Shown piece after piece: positions 7,786-15,858 of a DNA stretch of 64,000 bases (position 1 is the first letter of the stretch; the number at the start of each line of letters is the position of its first letter). The DNA is from an uncultured Collinsella sp. GTDB lineage: Bacteria; Actinomycetota; Coriobacteriia; Coriobacteriales; Coriobacteriaceae. Position numbers and translations under genes: made by a program. Location: positions 3,453 to 67,452 of the forward strand of contig CAUFXK010000001.1 in NCBI GenBank assembly GCA_959596495.1, read 5' to 3'. Under the pieces are notes generated by a model. The model had not been told where the DNA came from and did no database searches. It saw only the letters and a program-made list of their open reading frames with translations.

Positions 7786-8445
7786 TTAGGGCTCCCAGGG
7801 GCAGGGGGCTTCGATGTGGATGTGCTCACCGGTTACGGGATGCGTGAAGGACACGCTGTGGGCGTGGAGCATCAGGCCGCAGGGACGCGGCGTGCCGTAC
7901 AGGTTGTCGCCTACCAGGGGATGACGCTCGCTCGCCAGATGCACACGGATTTGGTGCTTGCGGCCGGTGAGCAGCTCGACATCGATATACGAGCGCGTGG
8001 GCAGGCCACGACGGCTCTTAAGACGCTTGAGTACCTTCACGCGCGTTTGAGACGGCTTGCCGCTGGCGCCGACGCGCATCTTTCGACTGTCGTGTCGGTC
8101 GCGGGCGATGGGCTTGTCGATGAGCTTTTCGTTCCAGTCGATCTTGCCCTCGGCGAGCGCCAGGTAGTGCTTTTCGAACGCGTGGTCGATGACCATCTGG
8201 TCAAAGGCGGGCTGCGTCTGCTTGTCGAGCGAGAACAGCACCACGCCGGTGGTGTCGCGGTCCAGGCGGTTGAGCGGCTGCATGTCGGTCGCGGCAAAGC
8301 CGTCGCCCATCGCCAGCAGCAAGTCGCTGGCGTAGTCGGTAAGTGTGCGCTCACCGGTGCCGTCGCCGTGGACGATCATGCCGGCGGGCTTGTCGATGGC
8401 CATGAGCCAGGCGTCGCAGTAGAGGACTTGAGGTTCTTCGTTCAC
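7786..8445 (-). CDS. RluA family pseudouridine synthase
   Basis: 219 residues with the catalytic motif LNRLDRDTTGVVLF (about 58-71), whose aspartate attacks uridine, plus LLTGRKHQIRVHLA and HPLVGDNLYG. This is the RluA/RluD fold that converts uridines to pseudouridine in 23S rRNA or tRNA. The S4 domain of RluD is absent. Start is GTG 8445, preceded by GAAAGG at ~8 bp. It lies 15 bp downstream of the U32 peptidase gene on the same strand, so the two probably form an operon. The exact target base cannot be assigned. Confidence 0.92.
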   Translation of the reverse strand: MNEEPQVLYCDAWLMAIDKPAGMIVHGDGTGERTLTDYASDLLLAMGDGFAATDMQPLNRLDRDTTGVVLFSLDKQTQPAFDQMVIDHAFEKHYLALAEGKIDWNEKLIDKPIARDRHDSRKMRVGASGKPSQTRVKVLKRLKSRRGLPTRSYIDVELLTGRKHQIRVHLASERHPLVGDNLYGTPRPCGLMLHAHSVSFTHPVTGEHIHIEAPCPWEP

Positions 8446-8460
8446 GTGTAAGCCTTTCGG

Positions 8461-10956
8461 TTAGCTAATTCCCACAAACATGCAGCCCGAGGTCGCGCCG
8501 CGCAGACGAGCGGCCGGCTTGCGGCCGGCTTGCGCGGCCTCGACGGCGCGACGGACGCGTGCGACAGCGCGGCCCACCTCATCCGTCTCGAACAGTGTGC
8601 CGTCCACCATGAGACGACGGACGCCGGCGTCGAGCAGCTGTGGTACCTGCGGTGTGAGGTCGATGGGGTAGGCATCGTACAGGCGTGAGCGGCCGTGGAT
8701 GTCGGTACGCACCGGCATGACCTTGCCATCGGTATTCTTGAGCGACAGCTTGCGGGCGCGCAGACGGCAGTTGGCACAATCGTGGATGCAGCCGTTGGCA
8801 ACCTGCAGAATGCAATGCTCGCTTGTCATGACGCGCGGGCGGCCAAAGACGGTGATGCCCAGCGCCGCGGGCGCGGCGGCGCCGAGCGAGACAATCTCGT
8901 CGAGCGTGATCTCGGGCGAGAGCCAAAACGCACCGGCTCCGCGCTCGGCAAGCGCCTCCATGCAGGGTGTGTTGTGAACCGGCAGGCAAGAGCGAATCTC
9001 GGCCGTGGCGCCAACCTGGGCGGCCAGGGCAAGCTCGGAGATATTGCCGACGGCGACGGTGGCTCCGGCATTGATCCAGGGATCGACGCGCTCGTGGTCA
9101 ACGGTGCGGCAGACCTCGTCGAGTACGGGCACGATACCCTGCTCAAATGCATCGGCAGGGGAGAGTCCGACAGCCTTGAGCGCATCGGTGGTCATGTAGA
9201 TGCGCGCGGCGCCCTCGGCGCGAGCTGCCTCGGCGGCCTCGAGCGAGGTGACGGTGGCGCAGATCTGCGGCTCGTCGCGGTAGTGCTCGGGCGCGGGGCG
9301 GGAATCACTGGTGACAATCGCCGGCAACTCGAGCGTTTTCGCGCGCTCCTCGTACGGCGCAAGAATGGCCTCCTCCAGCGCTTTGCAGGCGGCGGTGCGC
9401 ACCTTGTGCACGGCGGAGAAGCCCATACCGCAGCCGGCGTCGAGCGAAACGTCAAAGCTCGCTGCCTCAAAGGGCGAGGAGCCCATGCGGCCCACATGCT
9501 CAACCAGGTCTGCCGCCTCGACGGCGCGGGTCTTGGCGGCCTCGACGGTGAAGCCCGTGGCGGCGGCGGTGAGCGCGGGGTTGTCACAGCAGGTGAGTGT
9601 GACAGCAAACGGCTCGCCCAGGCGCGCCACGACGGACACATCAACAGCTCGGCGGCGCAGCACATCGCGCTTGAGCGCGGCGCCGGCGGCGTCGATGGCA
9701 CGCTGACTGCGAATCACGCGGACGCGGCAGCCCTCGGGCATGCTGCGGGGCACGCGACATTCGATGATGTCGCCCGCGGCGGCATCATCGGCGGCAATGG
9801 TGGTCAGGAACTGGTCAAACTCGTTATCGTGGCGAAGCTCCAGCAGGTCGCCCTTGCCCACGGGCTCAAACAACTCAATGCGGGCGATGGCGGCGCGGCG
9901 ACGGCGGTCGTCGGGCTTGAGGCCGCGTACATCGCGGTTGGCCGGGCGGCTGCCCAGCACCGTGCCCACGATCTGGCCGCGGTTGTTGGAACGCTCATAG
10001 CTCATCATCTCGTCGCCCGAGGTGCCGTCCTGATAAGCGTGCGTAAAGTCGCGGTTGAAGCAGCGCTTGAGCTGGCGCTGACGGGCGGCTTCCTCGTCCT
10101 TGGCAACGGCGGCTCCGGATAGCATGTCGTCAATTTCGTGACGATACACATCAACGATGGAGTACACGTAATCGGGCGCCTTCATGCGGCCCTCGAGTTT
10201 GAGCGACGCGGCGCCGGCGTCATACAGACGGCGAACAAGCTGTGAGGTGTTAGTGTCACGCGGGCATAACGCACGCTCGCGGCCGGCGGGGGAGAGCGCG
10301 CGACCGTTCTCGTCGATCAGCTCGTAGGGCAGGCGGCAGGGCTGGGCGCACATGCCACGGTTGGCCGATCGTCCCGCCATGGCAAAGCTCGAAAGCAGGC
10401 ACAGGCCCGAGTAGCAAAAGCAGATGGCGCCGTGGCTAAAGACCTCGAGGTCCACATCGGGCGCGGCATCGTGAATGGTGGCAATTTCGTCGATGGAAAG
10501 CTCGCGCGAGAGAGTCACGCGGTCGGCGCCCTGCTCGCGGCACCAAAGGGTTCCGCGGTCGTCGTGGATGTTTGCTTGGGTTGAGATGTGCGTCTCGATG
10601 CCGGGCATCGTGCGCTTGACCTCAAAGAACAGGCCCCAGTCCTGGATGATAAAGGCGTCGGCGCCCAACGTGGAGCAGCGGTGGATGAGTTGCAAGGCAT
10701 CGCCCATCTCGGATTCCTTGATGACGATGTTGACCGTGACGTAGACGCGCGAGCCGGCCAGATGCGCGGCGCGGCAGGCCTGCTCAAAGGCCTCGTCGGT
10801 AAAGTTGGTGGCCTTGCGGCGGGCGTTGAAGCTGCCCATGCCGCAGTAGATGGCGTCTGCCCCGGCGGCGAGCGCGGCGGCAAAGGGCTCCGGGCCTCCG
10901 GCGGGCGCCAAAAGCTCGGGTCTGCGGTTGGTGGTTCGACTGGCGGTTGCGGTCAT
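8461..10956 (-). CDS. Peptidase U32 family protein (YhbU/RlhA-like, with DUF3656)
   Basis: 831 residues. The N-terminal domain starts ELLAPAGGPEPFAAALAAGA and contains YVTVNIVIKESE, QDWGLFF, the conserved EVFSHGAICFCYSGLCLLSS and the Cys-containing NRGMCAQPCRLPY, the U32 signature. A long middle section corresponds to DUF3656, and the C-terminus has a second cysteine-rich stretch (HCILQVANGCIHDCANCRLR). Members include the E. coli 23S rRNA hydroxylation factor RlhA and proteins once called collagenase-like proteases. Pairing with an rRNA-type pseudouridine synthase favours an RNA-modification role, which is inference. AAAGGCAGG precedes ATG 10956. Confidence 0.9.
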   Translation of the reverse strand: MTATASRTTNRRPELLAPAGGPEPFAAALAAGADAIYCGMGSFNARRKATNFTDEAFEQACRAAHLAGSRVYVTVNIVIKESEMGDALQLIHRCSTLGADAFIIQDWGLFFEVKRTMPGIETHISTQANIHDDRGTLWCREQGADRVTLSRELSIDEIATIHDAAPDVDLEVFSHGAICFCYSGLCLLSSFAMAGRSANRGMCAQPCRLPYELIDENGRALSPAGRERALCPRDTNTSQLVRRLYDAGAASLKLEGRMKAPDYVYSIVDVYRHEIDDMLSGAAVAKDEEAARQRQLKRCFNRDFTHAYQDGTSGDEMMSYERSNNRGQIVGTVLGSRPANRDVRGLKPDDRRRRAAIARIELFEPVGKGDLLELRHDNEFDQFLTTIAADDAAAGDIIECRVPRSMPEGCRVRVIRSQRAIDAAGAALKRDVLRRRAVDVSVVARLGEPFAVTLTCCDNPALTAAATGFTVEAAKTRAVEAADLVEHVGRMGSSPFEAASFDVSLDAGCGMGFSAVHKVRTAACKALEEAILAPYEERAKTLELPAIVTSDSRPAPEHYRDEPQICATVTSLEAAEAARAEGAARIYMTTDALKAVGLSPADAFEQGIVPVLDEVCRTVDHERVDPWINAGATVAVGNISELALAAQVGATAEIRSCLPVHNTPCMEALAERGAGAFWLSPEITLDEIVSLGAAAPAALGITVFGRPRVMTSEHCILQVANGCIHDCANCRLRARKLSLKNTDGKVMPVRTDIHGRSRLYDAYPIDLTPQVPQLLDAGVRRLMVDGTLFETDEVGRAVARVRRAVEAAQAGRKPAARLRGATSGCMFVGIS

Positions 10957-11254
10957 ATCCTGCCTTTCAAAATGCTCAGATACTCAAAAGTATAGTGGTG
11001 CCGTCGCGGCAGGCGATGCCCGTGCTCTAAGCGGGATAAAGTCTTCAGCAGCTTGGACTGGCTGCTTCACATGAGAACCGTTCAGCGGTCCGGGGAAACC
11101 GTTGGACGATAAAATATTCTCGCAACGTGATAATAATCTTGCATCGCGCGGAAACCTTGAGTACTATCCCAATCAAGCGCGGTGTTCAGACCGAACTGTG
11201 CCTCCCGGTGTGAACGCCGCGCTCCCGTTCCCTTTTACTTGTAAGGAGAAAAAC
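10957..11254. promoter_or_regulatory. Divergent intergenic region between U32 peptidase and ridA
   Basis: About 300 bp between oppositely oriented genes, with AT-rich stretches (AAAATATTCTCGCAACGTGATAATAATCTTG near 11111-11141, partial listing) that likely hold the ridA promoter. GATAAT at 11129-11134 resembles a -10 box. Nothing coding is seen. Confidence 0.4.
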
Positions 11255-11632
11255 ATGAGCAAGACCGTCGTGTCTTCCGATAACGCACCCGCAGCCATCG
11301 GCCCGTATTCCCCCGGTATCCAGACTGGCAACATGGTGTTCCTGTCCGGCCAGCTGGGCATCGACCCCGCAACCGGTAAGATGCCCGAGGGCGGCGAGGC
11401 CCAGGCCAAGCAGTCCCTTGCTAACGTCGAGGCCCTGCTGACCGCTGCCGGCGCCACGTTTGCCGATGTCGTCAAGACCACGGTCTACCTGGCCGACATC
11501 GCCGACTTTGCCGCCGTGAACGAGATTTACGCCTCCAAGTTCGAGGCTCCGTTCCCCGCGCGCAGCGCTTTCCAGGTTGCCGCCCTTCCGGCTGGCGGTC
11601 TGGTCGAGATCGAGGTTGTCGCCGCTCTCTAA
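11255..11632 (+). CDS. ridA: RidA family enamine/imine deaminase
   Basis: 125 residues, full length for the YjgF/YER057c/UK114 family. Signature pieces include APAAIGPYSPGIQTGNMVF, LSGQLGIDP and FPARSAFQVAALPAGGLVEIE, with the conserved arginine (ARSAF) that binds the carboxylate of 2-aminoacrylate. It hydrolyses reactive enamines released by PLP enzymes. That matters here because the window encodes YgeX, a diaminopropionate ammonia-lyase that forms such an intermediate. GTAAGGAG precedes ATG 11255 at 7 bp; the longer upstream open frame lacks this site. Confidence 0.93.
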   Translation: MSKTVVSSDNAPAAIGPYSPGIQTGNMVFLSGQLGIDPATGKMPEGGEAQAKQSLANVEALLTAAGATFADVVKTTVYLADIADFAAVNEIYASKFEAPFPARSAFQVAALPAGGLVEIEVVAAL

Positions 11633-11662
11633 GGTGTTGGTAACAACTAAACATGACATGCA

Positions 11663-11700
11663 AAAAGACCCTGCAGCGCGTGCGAGCTGCAGGGTCTTTT
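11663..11700. terminator. Bidirectional terminator between ridA and the YheO-type regulator
   Basis: AAAAGACCCTGCAG (11663-11676) pairs with CTGCAGGGTCTTTT (11687-11700) around a 10-base loop. The genes on both sides converge on it. Confidence 0.92.
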
Positions 11701-11754
11701 GTCAAGCGATGCGACAAAAATGATCCGTTTCCCTTCGTCCCCAAGGGATCACGT

Positions 11755-12411
11755 TTAGCCCTCCTTGCGGACTTTTTGCAGGTAGCGGTACACGCTGGGC
11801 TCCGAGATGCCCAACGCGGTGGCAGCGCAGGCCACGGCGCCCTTGAGCATGAACACCCCGTTGCCGTTGAGGTGGCGAATGACGTCCACGCGGTCGCTCT
11901 GACCAAGCGACGCTACATCCAGCCCGCGCGCGCTCAGCAACTCGGCAATGCTGCGGTCGATGAGCTCCTGGGTGGACTCCGAAAGGCTTTCGACCTCGAT
12001 AGGGGCGGGCTCCGTGCGCGTCGGCGCTGCGTCGAAGCACGCCATGAGCTGCTGCGCCATGGCGTTGATGGAGCGTACGGTCGAGAGGTCGGTGTTGACG
12101 CAGAGCATACCGACGATCTCGTCATCCTCGCGGATAAAGAACGTCGCGGACTCCAGCGTCTTGCCTCCGGCGCCGCGGCCCTCGTAGCCCGTAATAAACG
12201 GCAGGTCGCGATACTTGGGGTCGTGCATGATCTTGAGCGCCAGATCGGTGGCGGGACCGCCGACCTTGCGGCCACTCACGATGCCGTTGCGAATATCGAC
12301 GATGGCGTGGTCGGGATCCGAGAAATCGTGCAGCACGATCTCGCTGTTCTTACCGAGTATCTGCTCCAGGAAATCGACCATCGGCAAAAAGCGGCGTACG
12401 GTCTCGTTCAC
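11755..12411 (-). CDS. YheO-like PAS and HTH transcriptional regulator (arm A)
   Basis: 218 residues from GTG 12411, chosen because AAAGGAG lies 6 bp upstream. The N-terminal YheO-type PAS domain runs FLEQILGKNSEIVLHDFSD, then IVDIRNGIVSGRKVGGPATDL and ATFFIREDDEIVGMLCVNTD. The C-terminal helix-turn-helix (about 185-212) reads AVACAATALGISEPSVYRYL. Relatives include E. coli YheO and DauR. It is divergent from the NCS2 permease and probably controls the purine genes in response to an unknown small molecule. A second member of the same family (41042-41695) sits at the head of arm B. Confidence 0.9.
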   Translation of the reverse strand: MNETVRRFLPMVDFLEQILGKNSEIVLHDFSDPDHAIVDIRNGIVSGRKVGGPATDLALKIMHDPKYRDLPFITGYEGRGAGGKTLESATFFIREDDEIVGMLCVNTDLSTVRSINAMAQQLMACFDAAPTRTEPAPIEVESLSESTQELIDRSIAELLSARGLDVASLGQSDRVDVIRHLNGNGVFMLKGAVACAATALGISEPSVYRYLQKVRKEG

Positions 12412-12763
12412 GGGCAACTCCTTTGGGTGAAATCGGAAATGTTCATAACAATTTTTTCTCATGGTAACACGCTGCCCATCATCTCGTATATCCGCAGGTA
12501 CATGACGTAATGCAGACGAACGGTATGATTTTGGCGGTAAACGGTTGACCAAAAGAAAAGTTAGATGCTATTTTGACCAGACACTTTCCTGACCTGCGGA
12601 AATGCATTATCTCAGCTGAAGAATAGTCTGATAACAAAAAATTATTATTGAGAATGAGAATCATCTTTAATACGATATGCAACGAAGGCACAACCTCAAC
12701 CCCGCACTGCGTCACAATAGAGCGTTAGATGCGAAAACAACTATTTCGAGGATTGGTGGTCAA
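12412..12763. promoter_or_regulatory. Divergent control region between YheO-type regulator and NCS2 permease
   Basis: About 350 bp, clearly AT-richer than its surroundings. A candidate sigma-70 promoter for the permease is TTGAGA (12648-12653), 17 bp, TACGAT (12671-12676). Overlapping its -35 and spacer is GAGAATGAGAATCATCTTT (12650-12668), which matches the Fur-box consensus at 14 of 19 positions by eye. An AACAAAAAATTATT stretch (12633 on) only partly resembles the palindromes upstream of ygeX. No guanine/xanthine riboswitch core was recognised. Confidence 0.6.
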
Positions 12764-14158
12764 ATGACCCAGGAGACGGTTACGAACGGCACTGAAGCCC
12801 TGTTCACTCGTGAAGGCATGCCTCCCGTTAAGGAAATGATCCCGTGTGCCCTTCAGCACGTACTGGCATCGTTTGCCGGCATCATCACCCCGGCTGTCAT
12901 CATGGCCGGCGTCTACGGCTTTAATAGCCAGCAGAGCACCGACATCATCCAGGTCGCGCTCATTCTTTCGGCGATCGACACGGCCCTTCAGGCCTTTGCC
13001 CCCTTCCGTCGCATCGGCGGCGGCCTGCCCATCGTCATGGGCGTTTCGTTCGCGTTCCTGCCGGCTCTGCAGGCCATGGGCGCCTCGGGCTTTAGCTTTG
13101 GCGCACTGTTGGGCGGCGAGATTGTCGGCGGTGCCGTCGCGGTCCTCTTTGGTCTGGCCTACAGCAAGATTAAGTGGCTGTTCCCACCCGTCGTGACCGG
13201 TACGGTCATCTTCTCCATTGGCGTCTCTCTCTATCCCACGGCCGTCAAGTATATGGCCGGCGGTATGGGTACGCCACTGTGGGGCACCCCGCAGGCCTGG
13301 TGCGTCGCTCTTATCACCTTCGCCGTGGTCTTTGCGCTCGCCAACTTTGGCAAGGGCACGCTCAAGCTGGGATCCGTGTTCTTTGGCATGATCGTTGGCA
13401 TGATCGTCTCCATCCCCTTTGGCATGATCGACTTCTCAAGCGTCGCCACCGCTCAGGTCTTCGCCCTTCCCAAGCTCATGCCCTATGCGCTCGAGTTTGA
13501 TCCCGAGGTCTGCATTACCCTCGCCGTCGTGTTCCCCATGGTTGCCATCCAGGTTATCGGCGACGTCTCCGCCGCCTGCCTGGGCTCCATCGACCGTATG
13601 CCCACCGAGCGCGAGCTCTCCGGCGCTATCGTGTCCCAGGGCCTCACCTCTATGGTCGGCGGCCTGCTGGGCGGTCTTCCCACCAGCGCCCTTGGCCAGA
13701 ACGTGGGCATCATCTGCTCCAACAAGGTCGTCAACAAGTGGGTCTTTGTGATCATCGCGGCCGTCTTTGCCATCGCCGGTCTGTTCCCGCAGCTCTCTGC
13801 CGTCCTTTCCGCTATCCCGCAGCCCGTCATCGGCGGCGCGACCGTCGGCGTCTTTGGCACCATCACCATGAACGGCGTGCGCATGTTCACCCGCGAGGGC
13901 CTCACGCAGCGCACTACCACCATCGTCGGTACCTCCGTCGTCTTTGGCCTGGGTATCTGGATGGCCAGCGGTTGCCTTGCCGGCGAGGGTATGCCCGCTT
14001 GGGTATCCACCGTCATCGGCTCCAATGCCGTGACCCCCACCGCCATTATGGCCATTGTCCTTAACCTGATCCTTCCGCAGACGCCGGTCGTGGCTCAGCA
14101 CATCGATGCTGCCAAGGACGCTGCCGTGGATCTGGTCTTGCCCGAGAGTAAGAAGTAA
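12764..14158 (+). CDS. NCS2 (NAT) family xanthine/urate/uracil permease
   Basis: 464 residues from ATG 12764, the first ATG after a purine-rich ribosome-binding stretch; the extra 29 upstream codons are not NCS2-like. About 14 hydrophobic segments fit the UraA/XanQ fold. The opening ALQHVLASFAGIITPAVIMAG and the signature region TSALGQNVGIICSNKV match the NAT motif Q-N-x-G, though the usual T is replaced. Helix-8 acidic residue is Asp in VIGDVSAAC. It moves a purine or pyrimidine base in with protons. Position at the head of the SsnA-YgfK-Xdh genes argues for xanthine or urate rather than uracil. Confidence 0.9.
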   Translation: MTQETVTNGTEALFTREGMPPVKEMIPCALQHVLASFAGIITPAVIMAGVYGFNSQQSTDIIQVALILSAIDTALQAFAPFRRIGGGLPIVMGVSFAFLPALQAMGASGFSFGALLGGEIVGGAVAVLFGLAYSKIKWLFPPVVTGTVIFSIGVSLYPTAVKYMAGGMGTPLWGTPQAWCVALITFAVVFALANFGKGTLKLGSVFFGMIVGMIVSIPFGMIDFSSVATAQVFALPKLMPYALEFDPEVCITLAVVFPMVAIQVIGDVSAACLGSIDRMPTERELSGAIVSQGLTSMVGGLLGGLPTSALGQNVGIICSNKVVNKWVFVIIAAVFAIAGLFPQLSAVLSAIPQPVIGGATVGVFGTITMNGVRMFTREGLTQRTTTIVGTSVVFGLGIWMASGCLAGEGMPAWVSTVIGSNAVTPTAIMAIVLNLILPQTPVVAQHIDAAKDAAVDLVLPESKK

Positions 14159-14353
14159 CCAATTCGGTGCTATTCGTCGGCGGGCGCATCGCCTCGTCCG
14201 CCGACGTCATGCGGCGCCAAGCCGCACTTCAAAGGGTTTGTCCCTTTGGTGAAGCGTTGACGGGAGAGGGCCCGTTTCCGGTGTAGGCCGGCGCTTCGCA
14301 CTCCGCCATGTCAGAGGTGTCAAACCCCGCCCCTGATGTTGAAGGGAGCATTC

Positions 14354-15709
14354 ATGCTTCTGGTCGCTAACGGTTCCGTTTTTACCCGCAACGCTCAGAC
14401 CCCGTTCATTCCCAACGGCGCGGTCGCCATTGACGGAGATACGATCGTCGAAGTAGGTCCCGAGTGCGAGCTCAAGGCCAAGTACCCGGATGCCGAGTAC
14501 GTCGACGCCCAGGGCAACCTCATCATGCCCGGACTCATCAATTGCCACACCCACATCTACTCGGGTCTGGCCCGCGGCCTTGCCATTAAAGGCTGCAACC
14601 CCACCAACTTCCTGGAGAATCTTGAGCAGCAGTGGTGGAAGATCGATGACAACCTGACGCTCGACGGCACCAAGGCCAGCGCCTATGCCACGATTCTTGA
14701 CTCCATCCGCGATGGCGTCACCACGATCTTCGATCATCATGCGAGCTCCTGCGAAATCCCGGGAAGCCTCTTTACCATTAAGGATGCAGCTCAGGAGCTG
14801 GGCATGCGTTCGTGCCTGTGCTACGAGGTCTCCGATCGCCGCGGCCAGGAAAAATGCGACCAGGCCATTGCCGAGAACGCCGAGTTTGCCCAGTGGGCCG
14901 CCAAGGAGCGTCGCGATAACGACAACCACATGATCGCCGCCATGTTTGGCGGTCACGCCACCTTTACGCTGTCGGACGAGACCATGGATAAGATGGCCGA
15001 GGCCAACAACGGCCTGACCGGCTTCCACATCCATGTGTGCGAGGGCATGAATGACGTGTGGGACTCCCGCCTCAACCGCGGTGGCATCAGCCCCGTCGAG
15101 CGCCTGCTGCAGCACAACCTGCTGGGTCCCGACACCATGCTCGGCCACTGCATCCACGTGACGCCCGCCGAGATGGACATCGTCAAGGAGTCCGGCACCT
15201 GGCTCGTCAACAACCCCGAATCCAATATGGGCAACGCCGTGGGCTGCGCCCCCGTGCTCGAGTTCTTCCGCCGCGGCATCCCCGTGTGCATGGGCACCGA
15301 CGCCTACACCCACGACATGCTCGAGAGCCTCAAGGTCTTCCTGATCATTCAGCGCCACAACGCCGCCATGCCCAACGTGGGCTGGTGCGAGGCCATGACG
15401 ATGCTGTTCGAGAACAACGCCAAGATGGCGAGCAAGTACTTCGATCGCAAGCTCGGCGTGCTCGAGGCCGGCGCTGCCGCCGACGTCATCGTCATGGACT
15501 ACAAGCCCTTTACGCCGCTGAGCGAGGAGAACATCGACGGCCACATGCTCTTTGGCATGATGGGCAAAAACTGCCGCACTACCATCATCAACGGCCGCGT
15601 CCTGTACAAGGATCGCGAGTTCGTTGGCATTGATGAGGACAAGATCAACGCGTGGACCATGGCCGAGTCCAAGAAGCTCTGGAGCACGCTCAACGGTCGC
15701 ACCTACTAA
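14354..15709 (+). CDS. ssnA: SsnA-type putative aminohydrolase
   Basis: 451 residues from ATG 14354 (GAAGGGAGC upstream). Metal-dependent amidohydrolase fold: NCHTHIYSGLARG (about 63-75) gives the HxH zinc pair, FHIHVCEGMNDVWDS a third ligand, MLGHCIHV a fourth and MGTDAYTHDML the catalytic Asp. Overall this matches SsnA, the guanine-deaminase-like enzyme encoded beside ygfK and xdhD in E. coli. In gut anaerobes ssnA belongs to the gene set needed for anaerobic urate/purine breakdown. The reaction is probably a ring-opening or deamination step; the exact substrate is not established from sequence. Confidence 0.9.
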   Translation: MLLVANGSVFTRNAQTPFIPNGAVAIDGDTIVEVGPECELKAKYPDAEYVDAQGNLIMPGLINCHTHIYSGLARGLAIKGCNPTNFLENLEQQWWKIDDNLTLDGTKASAYATILDSIRDGVTTIFDHHASSCEIPGSLFTIKDAAQELGMRSCLCYEVSDRRGQEKCDQAIAENAEFAQWAAKERRDNDNHMIAAMFGGHATFTLSDETMDKMAEANNGLTGFHIHVCEGMNDVWDSRLNRGGISPVERLLQHNLLGPDTMLGHCIHVTPAEMDIVKESGTWLVNNPESNMGNAVGCAPVLEFFRRGIPVCMGTDAYTHDMLESLKVFLIIQRHNAAMPNVGWCEAMTMLFENNAKMASKYFDRKLGVLEAGAAADVIVMDYKPFTPLSEENIDGHMLFGMMGKNCRTTIINGRVLYKDREFVGIDEDKINAWTMAESKKLWSTLNGRTY

Positions 15710-15858
15710 TTAACAAGTAGATTCGCGCACGTCGGATGTTTCGCCGCATTCGACGCGTGCATAGGCGGCCTCCGCGGGGTCGCCGGCGCTGTGCTAGCGC
15801 TACGCCGTATTTGCGCCCGTCGCGCGGTCTCGCCGGGCGTTACAGAGAGGAGCTCATT

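Noticed and set aside
11102..11254. N-terminal extension of RidA
   Set aside because: The open frame extends 51 codons upstream, but a good ribosome-binding site and the family start support ATG 11255.
12412..12763. Purine riboswitch before the NCS2 permease
   Set aside because: The region is of suitable length, but I could not find the conserved core and paired stems. The promoter and Fur-like site lie too close to the start for a full aptamer.
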